From Edaphobacter lichenicola (GTDB lineage: Bacteria; Acidobacteriota; Terriglobia; Terriglobales; Acidobacteriaceae), in the NCBI RefSeq assembly GCF_025264645.1, contig NZ_CP073696.1, positions 5,146,001-5,210,000 of the forward strand: DNA of 64,000 nt. The letters run 5' to 3'. The notes beneath the pieces were generated by a model. It was given only the letters and a program-made list of their open reading frames with translations, was not told the origin of the DNA and searched no databases. Position 1 is the first letter of the stretch. Every line of letters begins with the position of its first letter. The position numbers and the translations under genes are program-made. Below, one piece after another: positions 1-8,982 of the stretch.

Positions 1-578
1 GCAATCTTGCGATGACCCAATTTGTAAAGGTGTTCGAGCGCAGCATAGCCACCGGCCTCGTTATCGACCATCACCGAACTCATCGAACCAATTGACATCG
101 AACGTCCTACCATGACCATCGGAATGCGTTCTCGCTCTAGATCGCCGAACATCTCGATATCTGCAAATAACCAATTTGCAACGATGATTAACCCTTCGAG
201 TCTGCGCTCAAGCATCATCTCCAGATAGCGTTCGAACTGCTTTGGCTCGTTATACGCATCCATGATGATCGGTAGATAGCCGGTTGGTTCCAGCGTCTTC
301 TGAATACCCTTGAGAATAAGTGTGCAAAATGGGTCCGAGATATCGAAGACCATGATGCCAATAGTCAGGCTTCTACGACGACGGAGAGAACGCGCAAATG
401 CGTCCGGACGATAGCCAAGTCGCTTCGAAGTCTCCTTAATCAAGACCTTCGTCTTCGCCGCAACATAGCGCGAGAGCGGTGCTTCATTGAGAACGATTGA
501 CACGGTCGATGAGGAGAATCCGGACTCGCGCGCTACATCGGCCAGCGTGATTCTTCCAGCGTTTTGGGTTCTGCGCAT
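1..578 (-). CDS. LacI family transcriptional regulator (partial, C-terminus outside window)
   Basis: The reverse-strand frame opens at ATG 578 and runs off the left edge, giving the first 192 residues. The N-terminus begins MRRTQNAGRITLADVARESG followed by a segment rich in Ser ending STVSIVLN, which is the classic LacI helix-turn-helix and hinge region (residues about 8-60). The periplasmic-binding-protein-like effector domain starts around residue 65 with a TIGIMVFDISDPF strand and continues to the edge with HLYKLGHRKIA, the usual end of the N-terminal subdomain. It should be a sugar-responsive repressor. The next TonB receptor downstream (2205) has a LacI-type palindrome in its promoter, so this protein is the natural candidate to bind it; that link is inference. 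The TPR gene lies between them on the same strand. Confidence 0.93.
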   Translation of the reverse strand, partial: MRRTQNAGRITLADVARESGFSSSTVSIVLNEAPLSRYVAAKTKVLIKETSKRLGYRPDAFARSLRRRRSLTIGIMVFDISDPFCTLILKGIQKTLEPTGYLPIIMDAYNEPKQFERYLEMMLERRLEGLIIVANWLFADIEMFGDLERERIPMVMVGRSMSIGSMSSVMVDNEAGGYAALEHLYKLGHRKI

Positions 579-723
579 AAACCAACGGGCCGCTACGTTA
601 AGATGCTGAAGTTATAACATACCGTCCCGCCGCTCCTATCACTGACCGAACCGTGAGAGTCAAACATGCGAATCTGCATGGCGAATTCACGATGCAAATA
701 ATCCTTTGGCTTACCCGTTGCCC

Positions 724-2037
724 TTATTGCTGAGCCGCATTCTGAGCGTCCGCAGACTGAACTCCCGATGGATCTTGTTGGAGACGGTCGTTAAAAGATT
801 TGAGCAACTTCGAAGCCGTATCGAACTCCTGACGCGCCTGCTCACGCTGTTCGAGATGATTCAAAACCTGCCCTCTCATGTAATGCACGCTCGCACTCTG
901 CGCCGCAAGAGCTTCCGCACGATCCAGCATATTCAGCGCCTCCTGGTAGCGCCCTGCGTCCCTGTACAACTTTGCAAGCCCGAAGTAAGAGTTCACCAGT
1001 TCGCCATTATGCTCAATAGCTTTGCGGAAAGACGCCTCCGCCTTCTCGGGCTCATTGAGCTTCGCGTAAAGAAGCCCTAGTTCTTCATAGTTGTATGCAA
1101 AATCCGGTTCAATAGCCGCGTCTTTCTTCAGCTCCGCCTCGGCTTCTGCGTAGGCGTACCGTTCAAGATAGGTGCGCCCCAGAAAATAATGCACCAGCGG
1201 AAGCTTCGGCTTCAGCGCTGCTGCGGCTTGAAATTCTTCAAGCGCATGATCGGTATCATGTCCTGCCAGCCACGCCTTCCCCACATACAAATGAAACTCC
1301 GGCGTATCTTGTCCGATTGCGATCATCCGGTCGAACGCCTGCTTCTGCAATGGTGCATTCGACGATTTACTGGCTGCAATGCTCAAAACATACAAGTAGT
1401 TCAGGTTCGCCGACTCCTCTTCCCATAGCGGAGTCAGCGTATCTGCTGCTGCCTTGTACTTATTCGTAAAAAAGTAGCACAAGCCAAGCAGATAACTTGC
1501 CTGGAGAGAACTCGGCTGCAGCCTCAAGGTCTTAGAGAACGGCTCAATCGCTGCGTCGAAATCGTTCTTGCGATAGTAGGCAAGCCCAATATTCAGTTGG
1601 ATGCCCGGTACATTGGGAGAAAGTGCCTCTGCCCGACGCAACTCGGCCAGAGCATCATCCCATCGCCGCTCCCGCATATACGTCACGCCTAGATTGATAT
1701 GTGCCGCACCAGACTTCGGATCGAGCGCTATCACTCGTCGAAAGCTATCCTCTGCCTGGCTCAATTGACCACTCTTCATCGCCTGCAATCCCGCGGAGAA
1801 GAGCGTTGCGGCGTCAGGTTTGTCAGCAGCGAGGTCCTGCAACAAAACGAGCGTCGCACCTGCATTGCCACGGAACGTCTCTAGATGAATTCCACAAAAA
1901 GCCCGACAGCTACCGACGACGAACAAGCCGTATAGCAGTAGATATCGAGATCGATCGCGAGTGGTCAAATGGTTCTTCTCTCCACGCCTATTCCAGTAAA
2001 CGATAATCCCATCATGAGATAGCTCAACACAGGGCAA
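724..2037 (-). CDS. TPR-repeat protein, membrane-anchored or secreted
   Basis: A 437-residue frame made almost wholly of tetratricopeptide repeats: units such as AAHINLGVTYMRERRWDDAL, VPGIQLNIGLAYYRKNDFDA and YNYEELGLLYAKLNEPEKAE recur from about residue 80 to 410 with the 34-residue period and the W/L/G/Y/A/P pattern of TPRs. Near the N-terminus a hydrophobic stretch (YLLLYGLFVVGSC) looks like a signal or anchor. The outermost start is TTG at 2037 and has no clear ribosome site; TTG at 1968, behind GGAGAG, is an equally good start and would put the hydrophobic segment at the very N-terminus. TPR proteins are protein-protein scaffolds. Its position between the LacI gene and a divergent TonB receptor suggests a role in the same polymer-utilisation locus, but no specific function can be read from the sequence. 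Confidence 0.88.
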   Translation of the reverse strand: MPCVELSHDGIIVYWNRRGEKNHLTTRDRSRYLLLYGLFVVGSCRAFCGIHLETFRGNAGATLVLLQDLAADKPDAATLFSAGLQAMKSGQLSQAEDSFRRVIALDPKSGAAHINLGVTYMRERRWDDALAELRRAEALSPNVPGIQLNIGLAYYRKNDFDAAIEPFSKTLRLQPSSLQASYLLGLCYFFTNKYKAAADTLTPLWEEESANLNYLYVLSIAASKSSNAPLQKQAFDRMIAIGQDTPEFHLYVGKAWLAGHDTDHALEEFQAAAALKPKLPLVHYFLGRTYLERYAYAEAEAELKKDAAIEPDFAYNYEELGLLYAKLNEPEKAEASFRKAIEHNGELVNSYFGLAKLYRDAGRYQEALNMLDRAEALAAQSASVHYMRGQVLNHLEQREQARQEFDTASKLLKSFNDRLQQDPSGVQSADAQNAAQQ

Positions 2038-2065
2038 AGATTTTTAGAGGAATAAAAACTTTCTC

Positions 2066-2093
2066 TTGACATAGTATTCAAACGTTCTAATAT
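2066..2093 (+). promoter_or_regulatory. Promoter with embedded LacI-type operator ahead of TonB receptor
   Basis: TTGACA at 2066-2071 and TAATAT at 2088-2093 form a strong sigma-70-like promoter with a 16-base spacer. The spacer holds a palindrome centred on AACGTT (2081-2086); the flanks ATT (2076-2078) and AAT (2089-2091) also match, so 12 of 16 positions are symmetric. A central CG inside A/T-flanked dyads is typical of LacI family operators. A repressor bound here would block RNA polymerase. The likely target gene is the receptor at 2205. Confidence 0.6.
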
Positions 2094-2204
2094 TAGGCCC
2101 ACCGAATAGATGAGTCATAGGTCCACCCGTTCGTTCGTTAGCAATGCTGTTCTAGAACTGCCAGTTTCGCTATCTTCCTGCGTGGTCTCGGAGGCATTTA
2201 ACTT

Positions 2205-5200
2205 ATGCGTTCCCATTGTTGTATCTACTCGCCCAAGCCCGAGCCGTTCGCCCTCACCCACGCCCAGCCCATCGTGGTTCATAAGTCCATCGGCACATCA
2301 ATCTGCAGTGTGATTCGAGTCATAGCTGCGGTCTTGCTGCTACTGGCGCCGGGCCTGCTCGTTGCGCAACAGTCGAGTGCGATTGATGGTGCGGTTACAG
2401 ACCCAAGCGGCGCCGCAATTCAAAATGCCACTGTGACGCTCACCAACACTGGTCAGGGAACTCACATCAGCGCAGTTACCAATACGGATGGAGAGTATTC
2501 CATTCCCGGTCTTGAAGCCGGCACCTACAACCTTGAGATCGCCGCTCAGGGGTTCCAGAAGTTCGCAGCTACTGGCATCATCGTTCGCGTAGCGCGCAAA
2601 GAAAGAGTAGACGCGCAACTCGCGATTGGAGCGACGGCCAGCGAAGTCAAGGTAAGTGGTAGCGACATGGGCGTCGTCCAGACTGAGTCGCCTGAGATCT
2701 CATTCACCATCACGGGCAAGCAGATTACGCAGCTTGTCTTGAACGGTCGCAACTTTAGCCAACTCGTAACCCTCTCTCCAGGGGTCGTCAGCCAGACCGG
2801 GCAGGATGAGGGTGAAACCGGTGTCGCCGGCAGTGTCGAATACAGCATGAATGGCGGTCGTCCACAGTACAACAACTGGGAGCTCGACGGCGCCAGCATC
2901 ATGGATAACGGCAGCAACACTACGCTCAATGTCTATCCGAACGTCGATGCAATCGCCGAGACCCAGGTGCTTACCTCGAACTATGGAGCCCAGTACGGAC
3001 GAAACGCCTCCGGTACCGTGCAGGCGCAAACCAAGTCGGGAACCGACCGCCTGCACGGCGATGTATTCGAGTTTCTCCGCAACAACGTCTTCAACGCACG
3101 GAACTACTTTGCTCAGACGGTCCCGACCTACAAAAAGCACGACTACGGATTCACCATCGGCGGTCCGGTCTACATTCCTCATCTCTACACTCCAGCTGTC
3201 AAAAAAACCTTCTTCTTCTACTCTCAGGAGTGGCGCCACGAGAACGTGCCGGGCACCTTCTTCAATCAGCAAGTACCGTCCAACGCGGAGCGCACCGGCA
3301 ACTTCTCTGATCTATGTCCCTCCTCTGGCAGCCCTGTCGACACAGCAGATTTTCCGGATTGCCCCGTCAATCCAGCAACCGGCACATACTTCGCGAATAA
3401 TCAGGTCCCGGTCGATCCCAACGGACAAGCTCTGCTCGTACTCATACCCGCGGCAAACAGCGGCTCCGGCACGTCATCCTTCTTCCAGGCGTCTCCATCG
3501 CAACTGACTACGAATCGCGAAGAGCTCTTCCGTATCGATCAAGTCGTCAGCGAAAAACTTCGTGGCTTCTATCGCTTCATCTACGACTCATGGTCTACGA
3601 CGAGCACACCTCCAACCTTTCAAACAGGCTCATTTCCCACCGTTCAAAACAGCTTCGCCGGCCCCGGCATCGACATGGTCGCCAGCCTCACCTATGCTGC
3701 CACGCCATCCCTCGTCAATGAGTTTGTAGCCGACTACACCACCGACCACATCACCCTTCTCAACACCACGCCAAACATCGACCGTGGCAGCTTCGGTGGA
3801 AACGGCTTCTTCGCCAATGGCTATGGCGGTGTTCTGCCTTCGATCACCGTGACAGGAAACTCAGCATACGGCGGAGGATTCAGCGAAACCACAGGCTACT
3901 TCCCTTGGAAAAATTCGAACCCCACCTACAGCTATCGGGACGACCTCACCAAAACACTTAAGCGACACACGATGATCTTCGGCGTCAGCATGATCGCAGC
4001 GCAAAAGAACGAACCGTCAACTGGCAACAACCAGGGAACCTTCAACTTCAGCACCTCTTCCGCAGTCACGACGGGGAATGCCTTCGCCGATCTTCTCACT
4101 GGACAGGTTGCCTCCTTCTCACAAACCTCGGCTCAGCCGAAGTACTACAACCGATACAAAATCGTCGAGCCATACTTCCAGGACAACTGGCGCGTTACCG
4201 AGAAGCTGACTCTCAACGCCGGCTTCCGCCTAAGCCTCTTTGGCACCTATCGCGACATCAGCAAGCAGTCCGGCAACTTTGAGCCTTCAGCTTGGAACGC
4301 TGCAAACGCACCTACGATCGACGCGGATGGATCAATTACGGGTCAGGCGGGCGCACTTGTGCCCGGCACAGGAAACATCTTCAACGGTGTAGTCACTTGC
4401 GGCGTCAACGGCGTATATCCAGGTTGTATGTCGGGGCATCTCTTCAATCCAGCTCCCCGCGTTGGCTTTGCCTATGATGTCTTCGGCAACGGAAAACTTT
4501 CGGTACGCGGCGGCTATGGCATCTTCTTCGAACATACAAATGGAAATGAGAGCAACTCCGAGGCCCTAGAAGGCTCCGCACCCGTAGTACAAACTCCGAA
4601 CAAGTACAACTTCGTCGGCTACAACAACGCGGGCGGATCGGGCCTGCAGTTCCCGCTGCAAGTCTTCGCAATTCCAACCCACGCTGTCTGGCCATATGTG
4701 CAGCAATTCAATCTCGCGGTTCAGGGCGAATTGCCCAGCCACACAGTTCTGCAACTGGCCTACGTAGGCAGCCTTGGACGACATCTGCCAACGTGGTCTG
4801 ACTTAAACCAGCTCACGCCGCTGCCCGCCTCCGAAAACCCATACGGTCCCGGTCAGGCAATATCGAACAACGACTGCAGTACAGGCACAGTCAACGGACA
4901 GCCGATCAACGGAGATGCCGCGATTCGTTTGAGTATTGCGTGCGGTAACTCTGCCGACTTATATCGGCCATTCACGGGTCTGAGCGGAATTAATAACGCA
5001 ACCAACTCTGTCAGCTCCAGCTACAGCGCACTCCAGATCGGACTAACCCGGTACTTCGGCGGCTTGAACGGCAGCGTGGCCTACACCTATGGTCATTCCA
5101 TCGACGAAGGCTCGAGCGGTGGCTATGGCTCAACCGAAGTCATCAACAGCTATAACCTAAGGCAGAGCACAGCGAGTTCGAACTTCGACGAACGACACAT

Positions 5201-5780
5201 TCTCGCGGTCAGTCTGGTCTATGACATTCCCCTCTTCACTAAACCCGGACTTCTGCACTCGACGCTTGGCGGATGGCAGATCTCCGACCTAACCACCTTT
5301 CAGACCGGCACGCCCTTTAGCATCATCAATACGGTCACCTCGGACAATGCAGGTACAGGAAATTCGTTCGCCACAAGCCAAGGCAACTCCGTTCAGTCTT
5401 ATCCCGATATCGTCGGAAATATACACGGACCAGCCGCAATCCGGCATCCTGGCGGACAGCCAGGGCCACGGCTCTACAATAGCGATGCCTTCGCCGCCCC
5501 ACAGGGACTCACCTACGGCAACGCCGGACGCAACATTCTCAATCTTCCTGCTCATACCAACTTCGATATGGGCCTGTTCAAGAACTTCGCGGTGCATGAG
5601 GACACACACTTCGAGTTTCGCGCAGAAGCATTCAACGTCTTCAATCACACCCAGTGGAGCGCAGTTAATGCAACCGCGGACTGTTATGGCCCGACCGCCT
5701 GCGCGGCTGACGGATTCCTGACGGCGACCGCCGCGCACAACGCACGCATTCTGCAACTCGCTGCAAAGTTTGTCTTCTAA
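2205..5780 (+). CDS. Oar-like TonB-dependent receptor
   Basis: A 1191-residue outer-membrane receptor. After a 35-residue lead comes a signal peptide (VIRVIAAVLLLLAPGLLVAQ), then a carboxypeptidase-regulatory-like beta-sandwich (about 57-135, IDGAVTDPSGAAIQNATVTL), a plug with the LNGRNFSQLVTLSPG motif, and a long beta-barrel ending in LAAKFVF with the terminal Phe that BamA recognises. These giant receptors are typical of Acidobacteria and import or process oligosaccharides and other large ligands. ATG 2205 has GGAGG about 11 bases upstream; the 35 residues before the signal peptide are unusual, so a later non-ATG start is possible. The following GH20 gene suggests an N-acetylhexosamine oligomer as ligand (inference). 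Confidence 0.93.
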   Translation: MRSHCCIYSPKPEPFALTHAQPIVVHKSIGTSICSVIRVIAAVLLLLAPGLLVAQQSSAIDGAVTDPSGAAIQNATVTLTNTGQGTHISAVTNTDGEYSIPGLEAGTYNLEIAAQGFQKFAATGIIVRVARKERVDAQLAIGATASEVKVSGSDMGVVQTESPEISFTITGKQITQLVLNGRNFSQLVTLSPGVVSQTGQDEGETGVAGSVEYSMNGGRPQYNNWELDGASIMDNGSNTTLNVYPNVDAIAETQVLTSNYGAQYGRNASGTVQAQTKSGTDRLHGDVFEFLRNNVFNARNYFAQTVPTYKKHDYGFTIGGPVYIPHLYTPAVKKTFFFYSQEWRHENVPGTFFNQQVPSNAERTGNFSDLCPSSGSPVDTADFPDCPVNPATGTYFANNQVPVDPNGQALLVLIPAANSGSGTSSFFQASPSQLTTNREELFRIDQVVSEKLRGFYRFIYDSWSTTSTPPTFQTGSFPTVQNSFAGPGIDMVASLTYAATPSLVNEFVADYTTDHITLLNTTPNIDRGSFGGNGFFANGYGGVLPSITVTGNSAYGGGFSETTGYFPWKNSNPTYSYRDDLTKTLKRHTMIFGVSMIAAQKNEPSTGNNQGTFNFSTSSAVTTGNAFADLLTGQVASFSQTSAQPKYYNRYKIVEPYFQDNWRVTEKLTLNAGFRLSLFGTYRDISKQSGNFEPSAWNAANAPTIDADGSITGQAGALVPGTGNIFNGVVTCGVNGVYPGCMSGHLFNPAPRVGFAYDVFGNGKLSVRGGYGIFFEHTNGNESNSEALEGSAPVVQTPNKYNFVGYNNAGGSGLQFPLQVFAIPTHAVWPYVQQFNLAVQGELPSHTVLQLAYVGSLGRHLPTWSDLNQLTPLPASENPYGPGQAISNNDCSTGTVNGQPINGDAAIRLSIACGNSADLYRPFTGLSGINNATNSVSSSYSALQIGLTRYFGGLNGSVAYTYGHSIDEGSSGGYGSTEVINSYNLRQSTASSNFDERHILAVSLVYDIPLFTKPGLLHSTLGGWQISDLTTFQTGTPFSIINTVTSDNAGTGNSFATSQGNSVQSYPDIVGNIHGPAAIRHPGGQPGPRLYNSDAFAAPQGLTYGNAGRNILNLPAHTNFDMGLFKNFAVHEDTHFEFRAEAFNVFNHTQWSAVNATADCYGPTACAADGFLTATAAHNARILQLAAKFVF

Positions 5781-5794
5781 ATCGCGAAGAGGAA

Positions 5795-5838
5795 TGAGAA
5801 GCTGTGCAGCGCCTTCAACGGGATGAGCCAGCTTCTCA
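5795..5838 (+). terminator. Inverted repeat after TonB receptor, possible terminator
   Basis: TGAGAAGCTG (5795-5804) and CAGCTTCTCA (5829-5838) form a perfect 10-bp stem with a 24-base loop, 14 bases after the receptor stop. There is no T-run after it, so it may end transcription with Rho or stabilise the mRNA rather than act as a classical terminator. Confidence 0.4.
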
Positions 5839-5999
5839 CTGCACTCAATGCAAAAACAATACGTGCGGCGCATGTAGCGTCGCGATGTACATCTGACAAA
5901 TCAGCGCAGCACAGCCAGCCGAAAGAGCGATAGTATGTCCATCTAGGGAAATTCGTTACAACAATTCAACTGGTACCTGCTCTTCGGAGGCGATAAGGA

Positions 6000-8033
6000 A
6001 TGCTGTTTGCACGTAGATTGTCAGTTGTCTTCCTCTCACTATTTCTGGCCGCAAACGCATCCACTCACGCAGAGACTCCGTTATCCATCATGCCGCTCCC
6101 TGCCCATGCGGTCGCCGGCACAGGCAGCTTTTCCATCGACTCCAGTTTTCCGATCGTCATCGAGGGATACACCGAACCACGTCTCGTGCGTGCAAGAGAA
6201 CGTTTCATCGCCAACCTCTCGAGCAGGACCGGAATTCCGCTTTGGGCAACACCATCTGCAGGTCAGCCGCAGTTCATCATCAAAGCTTCTGGACCCAGCA
6301 AAGAGGTTCAGCAACTCAGCGAAGACGAATCCTACCATCTGGAGGTAACGCCGAACCGCGTACTCCTCACAGCGCCCAATCCGCTCGGCATCCTGCATGG
6401 CTTGCAAACTTTTCTTCAACTGGTCAACGCCACCCCAAAGGGATTCGCCGTCGCCTCGGTAACCATCGATGACGCCCCACGATTTCCATGGCGTGGCCTC
6501 ATGATCGACTCTGGCCGCCACTTCATGCCGCTCGACGTCATCCATCAAACTTTGAATGGAATGGAAGCAGTGAAGCTGAATGTCTTCCACTGGCACCTCT
6601 CCGAAAACCAGGGATTCCGCATCGAGAGCAAGCTCTTCCCTCTGCTGCAACAGAAGGGATCCGACGGCGATTACTACACGCAGGATCAGGTTCGCGAGAC
6701 CATTGAATTCGCTCGAGATCGCGGCATCCGCGTGATTCCAGAGTTCGATATGCCCGGTCATGCAACCTCATGGTTTGTCGGGTATCCCGATCTTGCCAGC
6801 GGCAAAGGCCCATATCTTATCGAACGAAAATGGGGCATCTTTGATCCGGCGATGGACCCAACACGCGAAAGTACATACAAGTTCCTCGATCGCTTCATAG
6901 GCGAAATGACGGCTCTCTTTCCTGACGCGTACTTTCACATCGGCGGCGACGAATGCAACGGCAAAGAGTGGGACGCGAACCCTCGGATACAGCAATACAT
7001 GCATCAACACAACCTGAAGGATGACGCCGCGCTGCAGGCCTACTTCACAGGCCGCGTTCAACAATTAGTAGCGAAGCGCGGCAAGATCACAGTCGGTTGG
7101 GACGAAGTATTGCAACCCGACACACCGAAGGATGTCGTCATTCAATCGTGGCGCGGTCAGGACTCACTCGCCCAAGCTGCTCTCCGCGGCAATCGCGGTA
7201 TCCTCTCTGCCGGCTACTACATTGACCTGAATCAACCCGCCTCGCAACACTACGCAGTCGATCCACTCGCAGATGCAGCAGCGAAACTCACTCCGGAGCA
7301 GCAGCGCAATATCCTGGGAGGAGAGGCAACGATGTGGAGCGAGTTTGTAACTCCCGAAAATATAGGAAGCCGCATCTGGCCACGCACCGCCGCCATCGCA
7401 GAGCGCCTCTGGTCGCCAAAAGAAGTAACGGATATCGCTTCGATGTACCGCCGGTTGGCAATCGTCGCGAACGACCTCGCCTACAGCGGCCAGACGTACC
7501 AATCAACCAGCGACCAGATGCTTCAGCGTATGACCGAAACCACCGACGTGGCTCCATTGAAAGTCTTGGCAAGCGTCGTCGAGCCACCGAAGGGATATGC
7601 TCGCGAATCATTAGCCAGTTACACCAGCCTCACTCCGCTCAACAAGATGGTCGATGCGGTGTCTCCTGAGAGCGATACAGCTCGCGAATTTCACCGCATA
7701 GCCAATTTGATCGCTGCTGGAAGGGCTAATTCGGAAGAATTAGATCAGGCGCGTCGATGGCTGATTCTCTGGCGAGACAACGATGCCGCACTGCAACCAA
7801 CGTTGTCACAGTCAGAACTAACGGTCGAGCTCGAGCCGGTCTCACGCACACTTAGTCAGACTGCGGTTATCGGTCTTTCAGCTCTCGACTCTCTTGAGAG
7901 CCACAAGCCGGTCAGTGCGCCTGTCCTAGAACAGCAGCTCTCGTTCTTGAAATCAGCAGAGGCTCCGCAGGCAGTTCTGTTAGATATGGTGGTGCCTTCA
8001 GTAGAAATAATCGTGAACGCAACAAAGCCTTGA
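6000..8033 (+). CDS. Beta-N-acetylhexosaminidase, GH20, secreted
   Basis: A 677-residue enzyme that removes terminal N-acetylglucosamine or N-acetylgalactosamine from oligosaccharides by substrate-assisted catalysis. It has a signal peptide (residues 1-24, LSVVFLSLFLAANASTHA), the GH20 N-terminal alpha/beta domain (about 28-160), and a TIM barrel from RFPWRGLMIDSGRHF. The catalytic Asp-Glu pair is D317-E318 in HIGGDECNGKEW; HWHLSENQGFRIES and PEFDMPGHATSW are further family signatures. The start at 6000 sits behind a weak AAGGA. A C-terminal helical extension of about 150 residues after the barrel is unassigned. It lies 219 bases after the TonB receptor in the same direction and is probably its functional partner, acting in the periplasm or at the surface. 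It ends two bases from the convergent glycosyltransferase. Confidence 0.95.
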   Translation: MLFARRLSVVFLSLFLAANASTHAETPLSIMPLPAHAVAGTGSFSIDSSFPIVIEGYTEPRLVRARERFIANLSSRTGIPLWATPSAGQPQFIIKASGPSKEVQQLSEDESYHLEVTPNRVLLTAPNPLGILHGLQTFLQLVNATPKGFAVASVTIDDAPRFPWRGLMIDSGRHFMPLDVIHQTLNGMEAVKLNVFHWHLSENQGFRIESKLFPLLQQKGSDGDYYTQDQVRETIEFARDRGIRVIPEFDMPGHATSWFVGYPDLASGKGPYLIERKWGIFDPAMDPTRESTYKFLDRFIGEMTALFPDAYFHIGGDECNGKEWDANPRIQQYMHQHNLKDDAALQAYFTGRVQQLVAKRGKITVGWDEVLQPDTPKDVVIQSWRGQDSLAQAALRGNRGILSAGYYIDLNQPASQHYAVDPLADAAAKLTPEQQRNILGGEATMWSEFVTPENIGSRIWPRTAAIAERLWSPKEVTDIASMYRRLAIVANDLAYSGQTYQSTSDQMLQRMTETTDVAPLKVLASVVEPPKGYARESLASYTSLTPLNKMVDAVSPESDTAREFHRIANLIAAGRANSEELDQARRWLILWRDNDAALQPTLSQSELTVELEPVSRTLSQTAVIGLSALDSLESHKPVSAPVLEQQLSFLKSAEAPQAVLLDMVVPSVEIIVNATKP

Positions 8034-8034
8034 A

Positions 8035-8937
8035 TCAAAAATTGTCGCTGAACAAATTTCGAAGCGGAATATTCCATAACTCACGCCCACGATAGTAGAT
8101 ACTCCGCAGGTGATAGCCAACCTCGTCTTTTGGGCGACACTGGTGGATCCATCGCCTTCGTCCGTGCTCTATTCGTCTTCGCAGGCTCGGAGTAAGCTTC
8201 TCGCGCTTCTCCAAAGAATCGAGTACAGCCAATGTGCCCGTGAGAATAGCCTCCTGATCTCCGGAAACATTGGTCGAGTGGCGACGGTATTCAAGGACGC
8301 AAACATTATGCTGAACGAAGTCGTAGCGTCTGGCTAATCGTAGGAGAAGCTCATAATCATCTGGAAAATAACGTAAGTTGGGGTCATATAACCCAACCTC
8401 AACAAACGGTTTTCTACGAAGCATCATGGAACCAGGCGATGCGATCGGATTATGTTCCAGTAGCATCAGGAAGTAGTTCTTTCTTGGCGCGCAGATTCGA
8501 GCCTTCCTCTTCTCGTGACCATCCTTATCGATAATGCGAACTGGTCCGAAGCTGAGGCACGCCGCTGGCGCACTAGCCAGGGCCGCGAGATGAGCTTCAA
8601 TCGCTCCGGGAAGCAGAACGTCATCTCCATCGAGAAAAATTAAGTATTCGCCGGAAGAGTGGTTGAACCCAATGTTCCGTGCTCCCGGGCATCCCAAATT
8701 CTCGGTGCGCACCAGCTTTATTCCAGGGATGTCATTTATGGCGCGGTCGGGAGGTTCAGGAGATCCATCGTCGACGACGATGATCTCTAGATTTGGATAA
8801 CTCTGACGCTTCGCACTCCACACTGTTTCGGCAATGAACCTCTCGTGCATGTAATAAGGAATGATTACCGATACCAGAGGGTACTTTTGATTACCTTGGT
8901 TTTCCTTCGAGTAGTTACTATGCACCGGCTTTAGCAT
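8035..8937 (-). CDS. Family 2 glycosyltransferase
   Basis: A 300-residue GT-A fold inverting glycosyltransferase. PLVSVIIPYYMHERFIAETV is the nucleotide-binding first strand, VVDDGSPEPP the second, and FLDGDDVLLPGAIEAH carries the DXD-type metal and donor-phosphate motif; the ARNIGFNHSSGEYL stretch before it is also typical. No membrane segment is visible, so it should act at the cytoplasmic face on a lipid- or sugar-linked acceptor. It is the last gene of a three-gene minus-strand operon, 45 bases after the aminotransferase. The acceptor and donor cannot be told from sequence; a sugar made by the aminotransferase upstream is an obvious guess. It ends two bases from the convergent GH20 stop with no visible terminator between. 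Confidence 0.92.
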   Translation of the reverse strand: MLKPVHSNYSKENQGNQKYPLVSVIIPYYMHERFIAETVWSAKRQSYPNLEIIVVDDGSPEPPDRAINDIPGIKLVRTENLGCPGARNIGFNHSSGEYLIFLDGDDVLLPGAIEAHLAALASAPAACLSFGPVRIIDKDGHEKRKARICAPRKNYFLMLLEHNPIASPGSMMLRRKPFVEVGLYDPNLRYFPDDYELLLRLARRYDFVQHNVCVLEYRRHSTNVSGDQEAILTGTLAVLDSLEKREKLTPSLRRRIEHGRRRWIHQCRPKDEVGYHLRSIYYRGRELWNIPLRNLFSDNF

Positions 8938-8982
8938 CTTGCTTTTAACCCAGTTGATTCTGCAAAGTTTCTAGCTTCTGAA

